DNA of 64,000 nt from Tiliqua scincoides (GCF_035046505.1 NC_089823.1:224772604-224836603); one strand, 5' to 3'; shown: positions 1-10,499, numbered from the stretch's first letter. Notes: generated from the sequence alone by a model not told the origin. Numbers and translations: made by a program.

Positions 1-448
1 AACGGTACATTTCGCATTAACTCTTCCATCGCTAAACATTTTTTTCCTTTGAAATCGTGCTGTTGTTATTTCACTTTACGATTGCAGACTAATTTTAGTG
101 TTCGATTTCCGATTCAGCGAGGAGCCCAGCAGTGGAGGGATGGGGGGCGAAGTACTTGTCTGGGGGGGGTCTTCTTAGCCCCCTCCTCGTCCGCCTTCGG
201 CGCTGCCTATGGCGACAGGACCCCAGTTTTCCTCTAGGGGCACTGGATTGTGAGATCCAGAGAGGCAGAGGTGGTGTGGAGGAGGGAATCTGAGTGGGGG
301 TGGAGGGGGGTCCCCAGTTTTATAGAGCAGAAGCTCTCTTCTTCCGGAGTCTGAGACCCTTTCGCCGGGAGAGGGAGAAGAGCTCCTTGTCATCTCCGTA
401 AGGCCCTCCAGCGCACAGCGCAGTTCGCTTTCAGTTCTCCCCAGGCCA
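1..448. other. Unassigned GC-rich single-copy stretch
   Basis: No repeat family, exon or RNA gene recognised. The first 120 bases are AT-rich and the rest is G/C-rich with several CpGs. The short open frames here have no recognisable domain. It could belong to a regulatory region of a gene left of the window, but nothing in the sequence proves that. Confidence 0.3.
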
Positions 449-450
449 TT

Positions 451-539
451 TAGGCTGCAATTCTACCCACACTTACCTGGGAGTAAGCCCCATAAAGGAC
501 CTTACTTCTGAGTAGATATGCATGGGATTGGGCTCTTAG
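451..539. repeat. Short palindromic repeat, family A
   Basis: Copy of a roughly 90-bp family that recurs throughout the window. The typical order is a GCAATCCTA-like end, CACTTACCTGGGAGTAAGCC, a short centre, CTTACTTCTGAGTAGA, then a GGATTGGGC-like end. The two halves are imperfect inverted complements, so it looks MITE-like. No coding capacity. Confidence 0.7.
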
Positions 540-1517
540 TGCGTGCAGATGGAGCAATGAAATAAAAGGGAAACAAGTCCCGCGCTGACTCTGGAGGAGT
601 CCCATTGACTCTAACGCACTTGTTTATTTTCTCCTGGGCGGGGGCCCACAAGCGAGAGGAGCGGAAAGAAGGAAAGCAACCTGGGAGAGGCCAGACCCCC
701 CTCCCCAATCCCACAGATCCCACCGCGATTTGTGAGGGGAAAGGGGCTGCTTTGGAGGAAGGCATCGAAGTCCCAGGCGCTGTCCCCTGAAGGCACTTTG
801 GGGGCCTGAGATCCTCAGTCCTAAAGCAGCTTCTCCCCTCCTGGATCACTTGCGGGGTTCAGGGCTCAGTCCTCCTCCAGGCGCTGGATCCCAGCTCACT
901 GGAACGTTGCAATCTTATGCACTGAACAAAGGCCAGACTTACTTCCGAGGAAACATGTCTGGACTTGGGGCGAACGTTGACTGGGGCTTACTTTCGAGTA
1001 AACGCTTCGACTCGGCTTGCACGGTTGCAGCCGTGGGCTTCCTTACTTGGGAAGCTTACTCGTTACTTACTCCTTTCTTGGGCTTCCATCTGATGGGGCT
1101 TCCATCTAAGCAAACCTCCCTAGGCTCAGCTTGTAATAGACCTGAGGTCATGGCGAGGGGCAAATCTCCCCCCCCCAAAGCTTCCATTTAATTTCTTAGT
1201 GGGGGGGGTCCAATTGGAATCAATGAGATTTACTTCAAAAGTAAGGTAAGGATCGGTATGTGGACTGAGGAGGAGGGATCTATTTGGGCAATAATAATAT
1301 GGAATTGCCTCGAAGTGCCATTTAATCTTCAGCCATCCCTGTGATGGTGATGGGGACCTGAGCCTCCTGGTCGCCCTCCGTTCGCTGTCACGACCTCTCT
1401 GTCACGAGGTGGCTGAGAACCGGACTTCCTTTCAGGAACTGGCTCCTGGTCTGGGTGTAAATCAACCGAAACTACATCAAGGATTTTTTTGTTTTTGTTC
1501 TTGTTCTGGGACAACCT
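540..1517. other. Intergenic, no gene seen; degraded family A pieces
   Basis: Several fragments such as CTTACTTCCGAGGAAAC and CTTACTTTCGAGTAAAC (about 930-1110 and 1215-1250) resemble decayed halves of the family A palindrome. Open frames are short and lack domains. Confidence 0.35.
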
Positions 1518-1590
1518 CCTTGAAAGCTGCGGTGAGGCTCCCTGCAAAACTTAATTCTTTGGCCCCCCTTCTAGCTACGCTACTAAATGG
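1518..1590. repeat. Half copy of hAT-like MITE, family B
   Basis: Only the right half is present: GGTGAGGCTCCCTGCAAAAC followed by a terminal part close to CTAGCTACGCTACT. Full copies of this family occur at 1924, 3712, 5492 and 9345. Confidence 0.6.
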
Positions 1591-1923
1591 GTTTGCTTCC
1601 ATTCGAGTGAATGGACCGAGGATGGGGATGAAAGTGTTGCCCAAGGCTGGGATCCAGGGTGGAACAGTTCTGTTCAATTCTTTCTGAGCGCTGTTGATGT
1701 TCCCAAACATAGATCTGGGCTTGCAAAATCCTGCCAGCGGACACCATCAAGGAAAATGAGGGCTTTCAGACCCGATGCGTGCAAGCGAGTTGCTGCGGAT
1801 TGGGGAGATGCAGACCTTCTCTGAGTAGCTTGGATTCCCTCTCCCCCCCCCCACCTGCTGGGGTGGCCACTGTCTACATCTCGTCGAACTCACATTTCCG
1901 AGCCTCAGTACAATATTGGGAAG

Positions 1924-2128
1924 CAGTGGCGTAGCTAGGGGGGGTCAAAGCACTAAGTTTTGCAGGGAGCGTCACTGCAACGTGCAAGGAAGCCCTCCCC
2001 TTTGGAGCCATTCCAGGCATTCACCTCCGTTTTGCTCCCCGCCCCGCCTGGAGTGGCTCCGAATAGGAGGGGTCCTTTGCACGCTGCAAAACTTAGTGCT
2101 TTGACACCCCCCTCTAGCTACGCCACTG
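1924..2128. mobile_element. hAT-like MITE, family B, complete
   Basis: A palindromic 205-bp non-autonomous transposon. It begins CAGTGGCGTAGCTAG and ends CTAGCTACGCCACTG, with a second inverted pair inside (AAGCACTAAGTTTTGCAGGG against CTGCAAAACTTAGTGCTTTG). The CAG...CTG ends are typical of hAT elements. Flanking 8-mers do not match clearly here. No coding capacity. Confidence 0.8.
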
Positions 2129-2544
2129 GCTGAAGCTTGCAACCTTAACCCCACTGATATCAGGGGGGGCTTACTTCCAAGTAAGTACTAAGCAGGCCTA
2201 GGATTGAGCTGCTTCAAGTGCACAGTAACAACCCCACGCACCTTTTCTTGGGACTTGCTTCCGAGTAAACAAGCAGCGGTTCAGGTTGCAAGGTGGGCGG
2301 GAAGGGGAAAGGGGGAGCATTTTCTCACCCAAACCATGACAGCATACAGCTCAGCAAAACCAACAGAACCAGTAGGACAATCCAGGATTGGCTATTCATC
2401 ATTTGCTGACGTGGGAACGAACAAACACGCGTTCAAGCTCGAAAAGAGAACCTGGAACGCGTAGATGGTATGAATGCAGGATCTTTAAAAGTCTGTAATA
2501 TTTTAATGAAGGGGAGAGGGCCTTGGGGGTGGGGGAGAGTTTCT

Positions 2545-2622
2545 TAAATTTCTGCCTAACTTTGCATATACGCAACAGGGACCAAATGTGTACATCTGGG
2601 GGTCGGGCAAAAATGGGTTAAA
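2545..2622. repeat. Short repeat, family F
   Basis: Shares GCATATACGCAACAGGGACC and the end GCAAAAATGGGTTAA with copies near 11505 and 46050 (the last inverted). Ends are partly inverted, so a small MITE-like element is likely. Confidence 0.5.
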
Positions 2623-2747
2623 TACTCCCCGCTCCAGAAAAGAGGAAGCATGTAGGGCAAGTTGAGGTCACTTTGGTCTCTCACCAAAAATGCAACAGCC
2701 ACTGTCGCAAACCCATTTACTCAGTTAAACACATTAATGGAGAATAG

Positions 2748-2885
2748 CATCAGAAGAGCCCTGCTGGATCAGGCCCCTCTAGTCCAGCTTCCTGTATCTC
2801 ATAATGGCCCACCAGATGTCTCAGTGTCACAGCACTACAAGAGACCTGCATCCTGGTGCCATCCCCTTTGCATCTGGTCTTATAG
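2748..2885 (-). mobile_element. CR1 LINE, 3' end fragment
   Basis: Matches the CR1 3' untranslated tail in reverse: GAAGAGCCCTGCTGGATCAG, the text for 'tccagcttcctgtatctca', and CATCCTGGTGCCATCCCCTT. The better-preserved CR1 copies at 33.5 and 41.7 kb carry the same tail. 5'-truncated, non-coding. Confidence 0.8.
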
Positions 2886-2917
2886 GGGAAAACCAGAAGA
2901 CTAAAAGGATAGCAGCG

Positions 2918-2990
2918 TGTTTCTGCCCGGTTTCGAACCGGGGACCTTTCGCGTGTGAGGCGAACGTGATAACCACTACACTACAGAAAC
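2918..2990 (-). tRNA. tRNA-Val, anticodon CAC
   Basis: A 73-nt valine tRNA gene reading GUG codons. The acceptor stem GTTTCTG/CAGAAAC pairs fully, with discriminator A. The anticodon stem TTCGC/GCGAA encloses the loop CTCACAC, giving anticodon CAC (plus-strand 2955-2957). The T arm is intact, with the B box GGTTCGAAACC and the A-box region TAGTGTAGTGG. A TTTT pol III stop lies about 12 nt downstream on the minus strand (plus-strand 2903-2906). No intron. It sits just beside a CR1 tail and far from the other valine tRNA loci at 49.7 and 50.5 kb. It looks functional; expression cannot be judged from sequence. Confidence 0.95.
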
Positions 2991-3433
2991 TCCTTTTTGC
3001 GCTGTTCTGGGACTCCTGGTCACCAGAGCTAATCAGAGCCTCCACAGTCAGAGATGGTCCTCACCTACATGCAAAAGGTTGGACCTCGTTGTCCAGGATG
3101 GCTGGTGGGCTTCCCAGGGCATCTGTTCGAAACAGCCTGAGCCTCTTTGGTGGGCGGGGTTCAGTCTAATTTGTGTGCTTAATCCGAATTTGAATTTGAA
3201 CCCACTGCTAGGAGAGGAGCGCTTGAGCTTCCTGCCCAGTTTGGAATGGAAAGAGAGAAGGAGCGGAGACAGAGAACGCGAAGTTCAGCTGGAAAGGAGG
3301 GAGGGGGCAGAACAGGAAAGGGTTAACAGCCACCATCCCTGGGATTCCAAAATGCACCTTCTCCCTCTCCCCCCATCTCTCCCCCCCCCCCGCAGGATTG
3401 TCACCTTTACAATCTCCTAGCAGGGCTTCTGTG
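2991..3433. other. Intergenic, no gene seen
   Basis: Unique-looking sequence with a purine-rich tract (about 3240-3320) and C-rich runs near 3370-3395. Open frames across it lack recognisable domains. Confidence 0.3.
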
Positions 3434-3545
3434 TCTTGAAGAGTTGTGAGTAGGATGCAGAAATTCAACAGGTGAAGCTTCTCTCCAGCCCCCTATCTCG
3501 AGGAAGGTAGGTCACACACCTGTTGAATTCGCAACTCTTTAAGGC
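3434..3545. repeat. Palindromic repeat (CACCTGTTGAATT type)
   Basis: AAGAGTTGTGAGTAGGATGC then AATTCAACAGGTG on the left; CACCTGTTGAATTCGCAACTCTT on the right is its near inverted complement. About 110 bp, hairpin-forming, non-coding, MITE-like. Confidence 0.6.
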
Positions 3546-3611
3546 GAAGGAGGCCTTCCAGGACGGGATGGGGAGACAAACGTGACCCGATTACCCTTTA
3601 GCTTGACTCAG

Positions 3612-4000
3612 TGGTGTATTCCCCTTTACTCTAAAGGGTGTGCCCCATTCAGTTCCATGGGGTTACTCCTAAGCGCCTAGGCTGGGCTGCACAGGGCTAC
3701 CCAGTGGCGTAGCTAGAGGGGGTGGAAAGCACTAAGTTTTATAGGGAGACTCACCAGAGTGTGCAAGCGGCTTCACCCCCTCCCCTTGGGAGCCATTCCG
3801 GTCGGGTGGAGCAAAACGGAGGCGAATGCTCCAAAGGGGAGGGACCGCTTGCACCAAAGGGTGAGGCTCCCTGCAAAACTTAGTGTTTTGCATCCCTTCT
3901 AGCTACACTACTGGATAACCCGGTGCAGCCCAGCCTAGGCGCTTAGGAGCAACCCCATTGAACTTAATGGGACACCCCTTAGAGTAAAGGTGAATAGAAG
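3612..4000. repeat. Large nested palindrome: two inverted family A arms around a family B MITE
   Basis: The outer arms are inverted complements. The best part is a 25-bp perfect match between 3668-3692 and 3923-3947. Each arm carries a family A core (CCCATT...TGGGG next to TTACTCCTAAGCGCC). The interior 3712-3913 is a complete family B MITE with CAGTGGCGTAGCTAG and a CTAGCTACACTACTG end. Confidence 0.75.
3712..3913. mobile_element. hAT-like MITE, family B, inside palindrome
   Basis: A complete 202-bp copy with both ends recognisable and the internal inverted pair around GCACTAAGTTTTATAGGGAG. It lies at the centre of the larger palindrome described separately. Flanking 8-mers GGGCTACC and GGATAACC agree only partly. 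Confidence 0.8.
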
Positions 4001-4230
4001 CTGATTCTGGGGGCCCGATCCTTGTCACCTGCTAATTGCCAACAAGTCCCGTTGCCCTGAATGAGCTTTCTCGCCTTTGAGTCTTCTAAGAACTCAGCTT
4101 TCAAGGAAGTGCCGCTGACGAATCAGGTCTACTTCCGAGTAAAGATGGTTGACCTGGAGCTGTGAAGGTTGGTTGGCCAGGGACAAAAACGCCCGTAGAG
4201 TAGAAACTGTGAATGGTTACTCTTAAAGAT

Positions 4231-4327
4231 TTAGAGCTCAATACTGTGCATGTCTACTCAGAAGTCAGCCCCATTATCGGCAATGGGGCTTACTCCGCGG
4301 AAAGTGTGGCTAGGATTGCAGCCTTAG
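4231..4327. repeat. Short palindromic repeat, family A
   Basis: Copy with GTCTACTCAGAAGTCAGCCC at the left, GGGGCTTACTCCGCGGAAAG at the right and the end TAGGATTGCAGCC. Confidence 0.7.
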
Positions 4328-4857
4328 ACACGATTTTCTGCCCTACAGCTCTTTGCCGCAGAGTCTTCCAGATACTTTGATAGAGATGGACCTCCTTCTG
4401 GTTAGATCAGAAACGATCCACTGAAACACCATTGCAACCGTTGTGAGCCAGCAGCCTTGGAAATCCGTCGAGAATTACAGAGAGCACTTGTGCATCGCCT
4501 TCCTATGTATTCTTTACTCATGTGCAGTCTTACTGCGTTCAGTGGGGACATGATGCTCCTAAGGAGGAAGGCTGCATAAGACTGTGAGACATATAGCATG
4601 TCTACTCAGAAGCAACAAGGACTTGAATGGGACCCCCCTACCCCAAAGTAAGTGCTTACTGAACCACAGCTCTGCTCTGCAAGTGATTTTTAACCATTGG
4701 CTACGATCCACCCCAAGCACGCTCACGTCCCATTGATCTCACTGGTAAAAAGTCAAGCATGCATACATAGGTCTCCCATCGAAATCAATGGGTCTTGTGG
4801 AACCTCTCAAAGCACACTGATTCAGAAGGGAGTCCCAGTGGGACTCACAGCACAAGA
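4328..4857. other. Intergenic, no gene seen
   Basis: A partial family A fragment (CATGTCTACTCAGAAGC near 4599) and unique sequence. No domain-bearing reading frame. Confidence 0.3.
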
Positions 4858-4937
4858 TGATGCATGTGCTCAGAAGTTAGTCACACTGTGTTCAGTTGGG
4901 TTTACTCCCAGGAAAGTGTGTATAGGATTGCTGCCTT
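4858..4937. repeat. Short palindromic repeat, family A
   Basis: CATGTGCTCAGAAGTTAGTC ... GGGTTTACTCCCAGGAAAGT ... TAGGATTGCTGCC. It abuts the family C element that follows. Confidence 0.6.
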
Positions 4938-5118
4938 AGGGCCCTATCCTATCCAATTTGCCAGGCTTGGTGCAGCCACAATGCAGCCCCAGGGTAAGGG
5001 AACAAATGTTCCCAGACCTTAAGGAGGCCTCTGTGACTGCTGCCCCACCACAAGATGCAGTTGAATGCCCCATTGGCACAGCTGCACAGGCACTGGAAAA
5101 TTGGATAGGCTTGGACCT
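4938..5118. repeat. Palindromic repeat, family C (~180 bp)
   Basis: Begins AGGGCCCTATCCTATCCAA and ends TTGGATAGGCTTGGACC, roughly inverted ends. The middle carries GGTAAGGGAACAAATGTTCC. Related copies lie at 15802, 37288 and 42592. Confidence 0.7.
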
Positions 5119-5491
5119 TTAGTAGCTAAGGTTATAGCGTGAGAAAGACTCCCCTTTTACCAACTCCTATCCTCTACGATTGTCTGTCTTCTCAGCTACA
5201 CTTGTGAGGTTCACTCGTCCCATTTTACTGATGGGGAAACTGAGGCTTGGAGAAAGACTTGACCAAGTGCTGTCCTGTGGAAGTTTATGGGGGGGGGTGC
5301 TTAATGCAAGGTGAAAGAGGGGTGGGATAGCGGGAGGGGGAAAAGACTGACAGGTACTACCCCTCTTCCAAATTCACGGTCAGACAAGAAGAAGGATTGT
5401 GAGGAGAGGGCGGGGCACGCATAACTTTTCTAGCATTTTTTCCCCGACAGCCCAAACAGCCAAATAGAAAGCGCTGGAACTGAACCTCCTG
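5119..5491. other. Intergenic, no gene seen
   Basis: Unique sequence with a G-rich run at about 5290. No RNA gene or coding signal recognised. Confidence 0.3.
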
Positions 5492-5702
5492 CAGTGGCGT
5501 AGCTAGAAGGGGTGCCAAGCACTAAGTCTTGCAGGGAGTCACACCCCAGCCTGCAAGGGGCCCCACCCCCTCCCCTTTGGAACCATTCGCCTCAGTTTTT
5601 TCTGCCCCCGCCTGGAATGGCTCCAAAGGGGGGGGCCCTTGAGGGTGCGGTGTGGCTCCCTGCAAGACTTAGTGCTTGGCACCCCTTCTAGCTACGCCAC
5701 TG
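5492..5702. mobile_element. hAT-like MITE, family B, with target duplication
   Basis: A complete 211-bp copy, CAGTGGCGTAGCTAG ... CTAGCTACGCCACTG. It is flanked by ACCTCCTG on the left and AGCTCCTG on the right, an 8-bp duplication with one mismatch. This supports hAT-type transposition for the whole family. Confidence 0.85.
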
Positions 5703-6690
5703 AGCTCCTGCCAAGTCGTTATTCAGCCCTTGACCTCTTCTGCCAGCAGCGCGTACAGGAGGGAGTCTCTAGAAGGGTGCCTTTCGCCCTGTGGCACACA
5801 CAGAAAGGTCAAGCCCTGGCATTTCCACCCTGGGAGCGAGTATCGGGACGGATCGCGCCCAGACACCCGGGCGGGTCTGCCGCTGGTCACCCTGTGCCAA
5901 GCTTCACCTTGTCAGTGTCACCCGTCCGACCTGGCAGGTGGTGGTTCCGCGCTGCGCCCGAGCAGGTGCCCCTTCTCTCACCTCTCCCCCCCCCCAGAGC
6001 CCGTCGAGCCGGACTGGTTTCCCTTGCTCCGGACCCCGATCCTGCTGCCTGCATCCCCCTGGGAATCAGCACCTCGGCCACGTCCAACAAGGTCTTCCAA
6101 ACCTCCCTCCTGAGCCCTCCAGTAACCCGTTTTCGAGGTGCTTTTTCAGTGTCTTCCAAAGTATGTTTGGAGACAGCCTTTCCGAGCCCTCCAAACGTGC
6201 GGGAGGGGCTGGGGCTGGGAATCGAGAAGCAGGAGGCACAAGGAGGGGGTGTTTCTTGCCCCACCACCCGAGACCCCGAAGGGAGGACAGAGGGGCACCG
6301 CAGTGGAGTCTCGGGAAGCCTGGCATTGCCTCCCTGGGCAGACGGGCGCTCCTGCACGAATTCCAGTCCATGTGGTGGTGGTGGGGGGGGCGTTCTGGGG
6401 TCTCAACGCCCCTCTCTCTCTGCCCCGGGAATTCCTCCTTCCCCGCACTGGACGAGCCCGCAGCCTGGCCGTGGCCGCCTCTCTGCCCCCCCCCCATCTC
6501 GGGCTTCCTCGCGGCCCCTTGTCCCTGCCGCAGCCCGGGCCCAGGAAGATACATTCAGTGATGCTCGGGCAGTGACCAGCGAAGGTTCACCCGACGCCTG
6601 GCTCGGCTGCGGAGAAAGCAGGTCTCTGATGCTCCAGCAAAGCGGGGGGGGGGGGAGACTTCTACGGTCCGGTTGGAAAGAAACGCGGGC
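5703..6690. other. GC-rich stretch, no confirmed gene
   Basis: High GC with many CpGs. Several overlapping open frames on both strands exist because stop codons are rare in GC-rich DNA; none shows a known domain, and the longest runs into the trinucleotide array and would encode His and Tyr runs. A CpG-island-like regulatory or untranslated region is possible. Confidence 0.35.
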
Positions 6691-6734
6691 TACAATTAAT
6701 ACTACTACTACTACTACTACTACTAGTCTATTCT

Positions 6735-6775
<41 letters not shown>

Positions 6776-6794
6776 TATTATTATTATTATTATT

Positions 6795-6875
<81 letters not shown>

Positions 6876-7014
6876 CTCATAGCTGCCAGTTCTCTAGCTG
6901 GATTTGGCATCATCATCATCATCATCATTTCTCATATCATCGCTGCCAGTTCTTTAGCTGGATTTGGTATCATCATCATCATATCACAGCTGCCAGTTCT
7001 TTAGCCTGATTAAG

Positions 7015-7063
<49 letters not shown>

Positions 7064-7065
7064 TC
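6691..7065. repeat. Trinucleotide arrays embedded in a complex tandem repeat
   Basis: Arrays of ACT, CAT, ATT and AAT are separated by three copies of a unit containing GCTGCCAGTTCTTTAGCTGG followed by ATTTGG(C/T)AT. Each copy is followed by a new run of CAT or ATT. A fourth diverged unit (CGCCAGTTGTTCAGCTGAC) lies at about 7080. No coding role is credible. Confidence 0.85.
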
Positions 7066-7845
7066 TTCTCCTATCCTAGTCGCCAGTTGTTCAGCTGACT
7101 TTGGCACCATCCCTCAGCCCGGGTGCAGCCAGCGCAGCGGGCACCGCGCCCAGCCCTGGCCGCCAGCCTCGCTTTCCGACCGAGGCTCCTCCGACGGCGA
7201 GGCGAGGCCAGGGGAGAGGGGCCCGTCCCCCGAGCCCCCGGGCTATGATTATTAGAAATTAATGGGGTTCAGGACCCGGGAGCGGCGGGGAAATGAATAG
7301 CGCGCCTGGTGGCTCCCGGTGGAGGCACCAGCGCGCCCCGCAGACCCTCCGGCCGGCCGCAGGCGGCATCGGTGGAGCTTCCCTGCCGGCCCGTCTCGCC
7401 TTCCGTCTGCGGCGCGCGCCCTGAGCACGGAGCGGCCCGGGCCGTGGCTACTCAGGGGTTAAAAGGAAAGCGCGGAGGCAGCCCTGCCTGGGGCGAGGGG
7501 AAATGACTGCCAGCCCGCCTGACCTTTCCGAGGGGTAATCCATCAAGTGATCAACGGGGAGATTTATCACCGCGCGAGGGGGCTGCTCCGCCAGAGCGCG
7601 AGGGGGGGCGCACTCGCACGCACGCAAGGAGAAGCCTGCAGACCCACCCAGGCCCTGAGTCGGTGGGAAGAGCGGCCCCCCCAAAAGAAAAGCAGGCAGA
7701 AACTTCTGTGGTCCCAGGATGTGAAGTGCAGGCGGCGTCTCCCGGCTGGCCTGCGAAACGAGAAAGGCGATGCAGTCATTCATTGCCCTTTCGAATATTA
7801 AGGGGCGGGGGAAATACTAGTCCCCTCCCGAAATTGAGGTCTAAA
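7066..7845. other. CpG-rich block with possible regulatory content, no confirmed gene
   Basis: A dense CpG region with AT-rich islets such as CTATGATTATTAGAAATTAA and CCATCAAGTGATCAACGGGG, then GATTTATCACC, that look unlike the local repeats. There is no clear exon. It lies between two inverted groups of trinucleotide-bearing repeats. CpG island or enhancer is an inference only. Confidence 0.35.
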
Positions 7846-7927
7846 TATACCATCATCATCAACAACAACAACAACAACCCATCTATTATATGTTATTATA
7901 CTAGTTAACTGTGTTTCATGTAGTTTG

Positions 7928-7962
<35 letters not shown>

Positions 7963-8029
7963 GGGTGGGTCCTGACTAGTAATTAACACCAAGTCCAACT
8001 AAAGAATGAGCAACTGTGAAATGCAAGAA

Positions 8030-8062
<33 letters not shown>

Positions 8063-8126
8063 GGGTGGGACCTGACTAGTAATTAGTCCAGCTAAAAAAC
8101 GGGCAGCTGTAATATGCAGGGAATAG

Positions 8127-8157
<31 letters not shown>

Positions 8158-8160
8158 ACC
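7846..8160. repeat. Second complex microsatellite block, inverted relative to 6.7-7.1 kb
   Basis: AAC, AAT, ATG and AAAT arrays separated by units around CCTGACTAGTAATTA...CCAGCTAAAAAACGGGCAGC. The reverse complement gives GCTGCCCG-TTTTTTAGCTGG, matching the GCTGCCAGTTCTTTAGCTGG unit of the first block, so the two blocks are inverted copies of one repeat. Confidence 0.75.
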
Positions 8161-8248
8161 ACGCATCTACTGGCATGATCCTGCCTGAGGGAAGTCCCAT
8201 CGACCTCGAGATGTGCAGCGCAATCCCAAATAGATTTACGCAGAAATA

Positions 8249-8338
8249 AGGCTGCAATGCTAGCCACACTTACCTAGGAGTAAGCCCCATTGACTATAAC
8301 GGAATTTACTTCTGAGTTGACATGCACAGGCTTTAAGT
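8249..8338. repeat. Short palindromic repeat, family A
   Basis: GGCTGCAATGCTAGCCACAC, TACCTAGGAGTAAGCCCCA, then TTTACTTCTGAGTTGACATG. One of the clearer copies. Confidence 0.7.
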
Positions 8339-9344
8339 CTTCATGAGTTCACTGGAGCTTTCTCCAGGGAAAGTAGGCACTTGTTAGGTAGAGGTGTTTG
8401 TTTCCGGGGAGTAAGACAGAACACAATGGGCTTCACTCTGAGTAAAACAGAGAATGCGGTTTTCCAAGACCAGCACCGCAGTCTTGCGCACGTGCTTAGC
8501 TCTCCAGTCGGCCGCGATGGGGACGCGAGCCGCAATCCTCAGCACACTTACTAAAGAGGACTTTTCAACCTCTACTAGAGAGTAGGGCCTACTTTCGAGT
8601 AATCACGCCTAGGCAGGCGTGCGCCGTACGATTACCCTTCTGCGCGCTTCCTCGAGAGTAAGCCCTCTTGAATGTTGCGGGATGCGCTTCTGGGAATGCA
8701 CGTGGGCTTAACTGTGGCTGGATCGGGGCCTCTGCCTGGAGTGGGGGCTTGTGTTTGTTTTGAGCGGGGTGGCTGAATAATCCCGGTTACTTCCAGGCCG
8801 GGCGTTTGTGCTTGCTGAGGTCTCCCGCGGCTCTGCCGACTGGACAGGGTCGAGCAGACGCCCAAACACAACCAGCAGCCCTTCATCTCCCCTCACGAGC
8901 TCAGCAACCCTCTCCATTAGAGGGGCCCCCTTTGGCAGAGAGCATCCATCCCACCCCCCTGCCGCAGGTCAGGAAAACCCACCAGAAAGGCACAAGAAGG
9001 CACTGATGATGATGATGATGATGATGATATCCCTGCCACTATCTTCTCCGCCATTCATTTCTATTCAGTGTTCCAGTGCAGGAACGCTGCGGTTCTCCTG
9101 AGCAGGTTTACTCAAAAGTAAGCGTCTCTGGGGTTCAGTGGGACTTTCTCCTGAGTGAGCCTCCCAAGAGCCAAACCGCGCTCGGAAATCATTCTTGCCG
9201 TTCAGCTGCTCGCTCTCCACTTCTGGCGAGTCTCCGGAGCCAGGCTGCCTGCCTGCTAAGACGCCCGTAGTGGGCAAGCTCCTATTTTCACCACCTTTGC
9301 CTGGAAGGGTCGTATTGTTTTCTTCAGTGAGGATGGCTGTCCAG
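8339..9344. other. Intergenic, no gene seen
   Basis: Degraded family A pieces (about 8400-8640 and 9100-9160) and a GAT array at about 9004-9028. Open frames lack domains. Confidence 0.3.
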
Positions 9345-9588
9345 CAGTGGCGTAGCTAGAGGGGGGTGCAAGGCACTAAGTTTTGCAGGGAGCCTCACCG
9401 CAGAGTGCAAACCGAAAAGCACTAAGTTTTGCGGGGATCCTCCCTGCGAAGTGCGAGCAGCTCTTCCCCCTCGGAGCCATTCCCGGCGTGGGGAGCAAAA
9501 CGGAGGCGAGGGACAGGGGCCGCTTGCAGGCGGCGGGGAGGCTCCCTGCAAAACTTAGCGCTTTGCACTCCCTCTAGCTACGCCACTG
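9345..9588. mobile_element. hAT-like MITE, family B
   Basis: A complete 244-bp copy, CAGTGGCGTAGCTAG ... CTAGCTACGCCACTG. The internal motif GCACTAAGTTTTGC occurs twice, so the left half carries a partial internal duplication. Flanking 8-mers do not match. Confidence 0.8.
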
Positions 9589-9985
9589 TCGCAGTCAGAT
9601 TTAACTGTCTGAAATGGAGGAAGAGAAACATTTTGCTTGACTACGATGGACTTGAGTGACCCCTTAAAACGTGTGCCCCCCCATCAGTGTCCCCCTTTTC
9701 TTACTCTTCCAACCATTAACCTAAGAAAGACTTGCTACTCAGAATGAAGTCCAGCTGCACATTGCACTGAGGAAGGGACTTTGCGCACGTGCTGAACTCT
9801 CCCACTAAAGCCAGTGGGAATTAATGGGCTTGGTTGGGGCTGAATGACTGGATTCTGTCGCTTTCCCTCCTATGACACCTTCCTCCCTTGTGACTTTCCC
9901 TCTGGGTCATCTTCAAACGTTCTTTAGATCAAGGGTGTAGGGCTGAAATCTTGTGCACACTTTCCTGAGAGTAAGCTCCACTGAA

Positions 9986-10041
<56 letters not shown>

Positions 10042-10499
10042 CACTTAGTGGCTCCACCACCACACCGCGCAAAATAAAATGCAGCAGTCCAGACCCATGC
10101 TGGGCGGATTGGGCCTTTCTTAGGAATCGATGCTCCTGCGCTGCGGTGGCGATATGAGAACGACTGGCCAGGTCTTCAGTGGCTCACACCACATGCGCCT
10201 CTCCTACCAGCATCACTGAAACAAATCTCTGCTTCACACGCTACTAGTTAGGTGATAAGGGATGGTCTGCGCTGCCCCCTCCTGGCCGCGACGTGGAACT
10301 GCAGAACTAGGAATTGCAGAGGCGTGGAGGATAGGAGGCTGAGGAAGGAGGTTGCACAGAGGAGGCCTGGTCCTCTTACCTGCTGCTTCTGCAACTCAGT
10401 TCACAATTTAATTTCTACAATGGAAGCTGCTGACACCTTCTGAAGTGGACTTGAGCCTGTCTGGTTTAGAAAAGAGCAGGATGGAGGACGCACAAATTA
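9589..10499. other. Intergenic; CT/GT microsatellite; no gene seen
   Basis: A CT dinucleotide array at about 9989-10029 passes into TG repeats to about 10040. The remainder is unassigned and no exon or RNA gene is recognised. Confidence 0.4.

Noticed and set aside
5639-6799. Open frame of 386 codons on the plus strand
   Set aside because: It lies in GC-rich DNA where stops are rare, overlaps long frames in other phases and on the other strand, has no domain, and ends in His/Tyr runs encoded by trinucleotide arrays.
6728-6928. Minus-strand frame of Met, Leu and Ile runs
   Set aside because: Pure translation of CAT/AAT arrays.
1-9600. First exon of MECOM, expected left of TERC by synteny
   Set aside because: I looked on the minus strand for the start of the long isoform (MRSKGRARK) and found nothing. 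It may lie left of the window.
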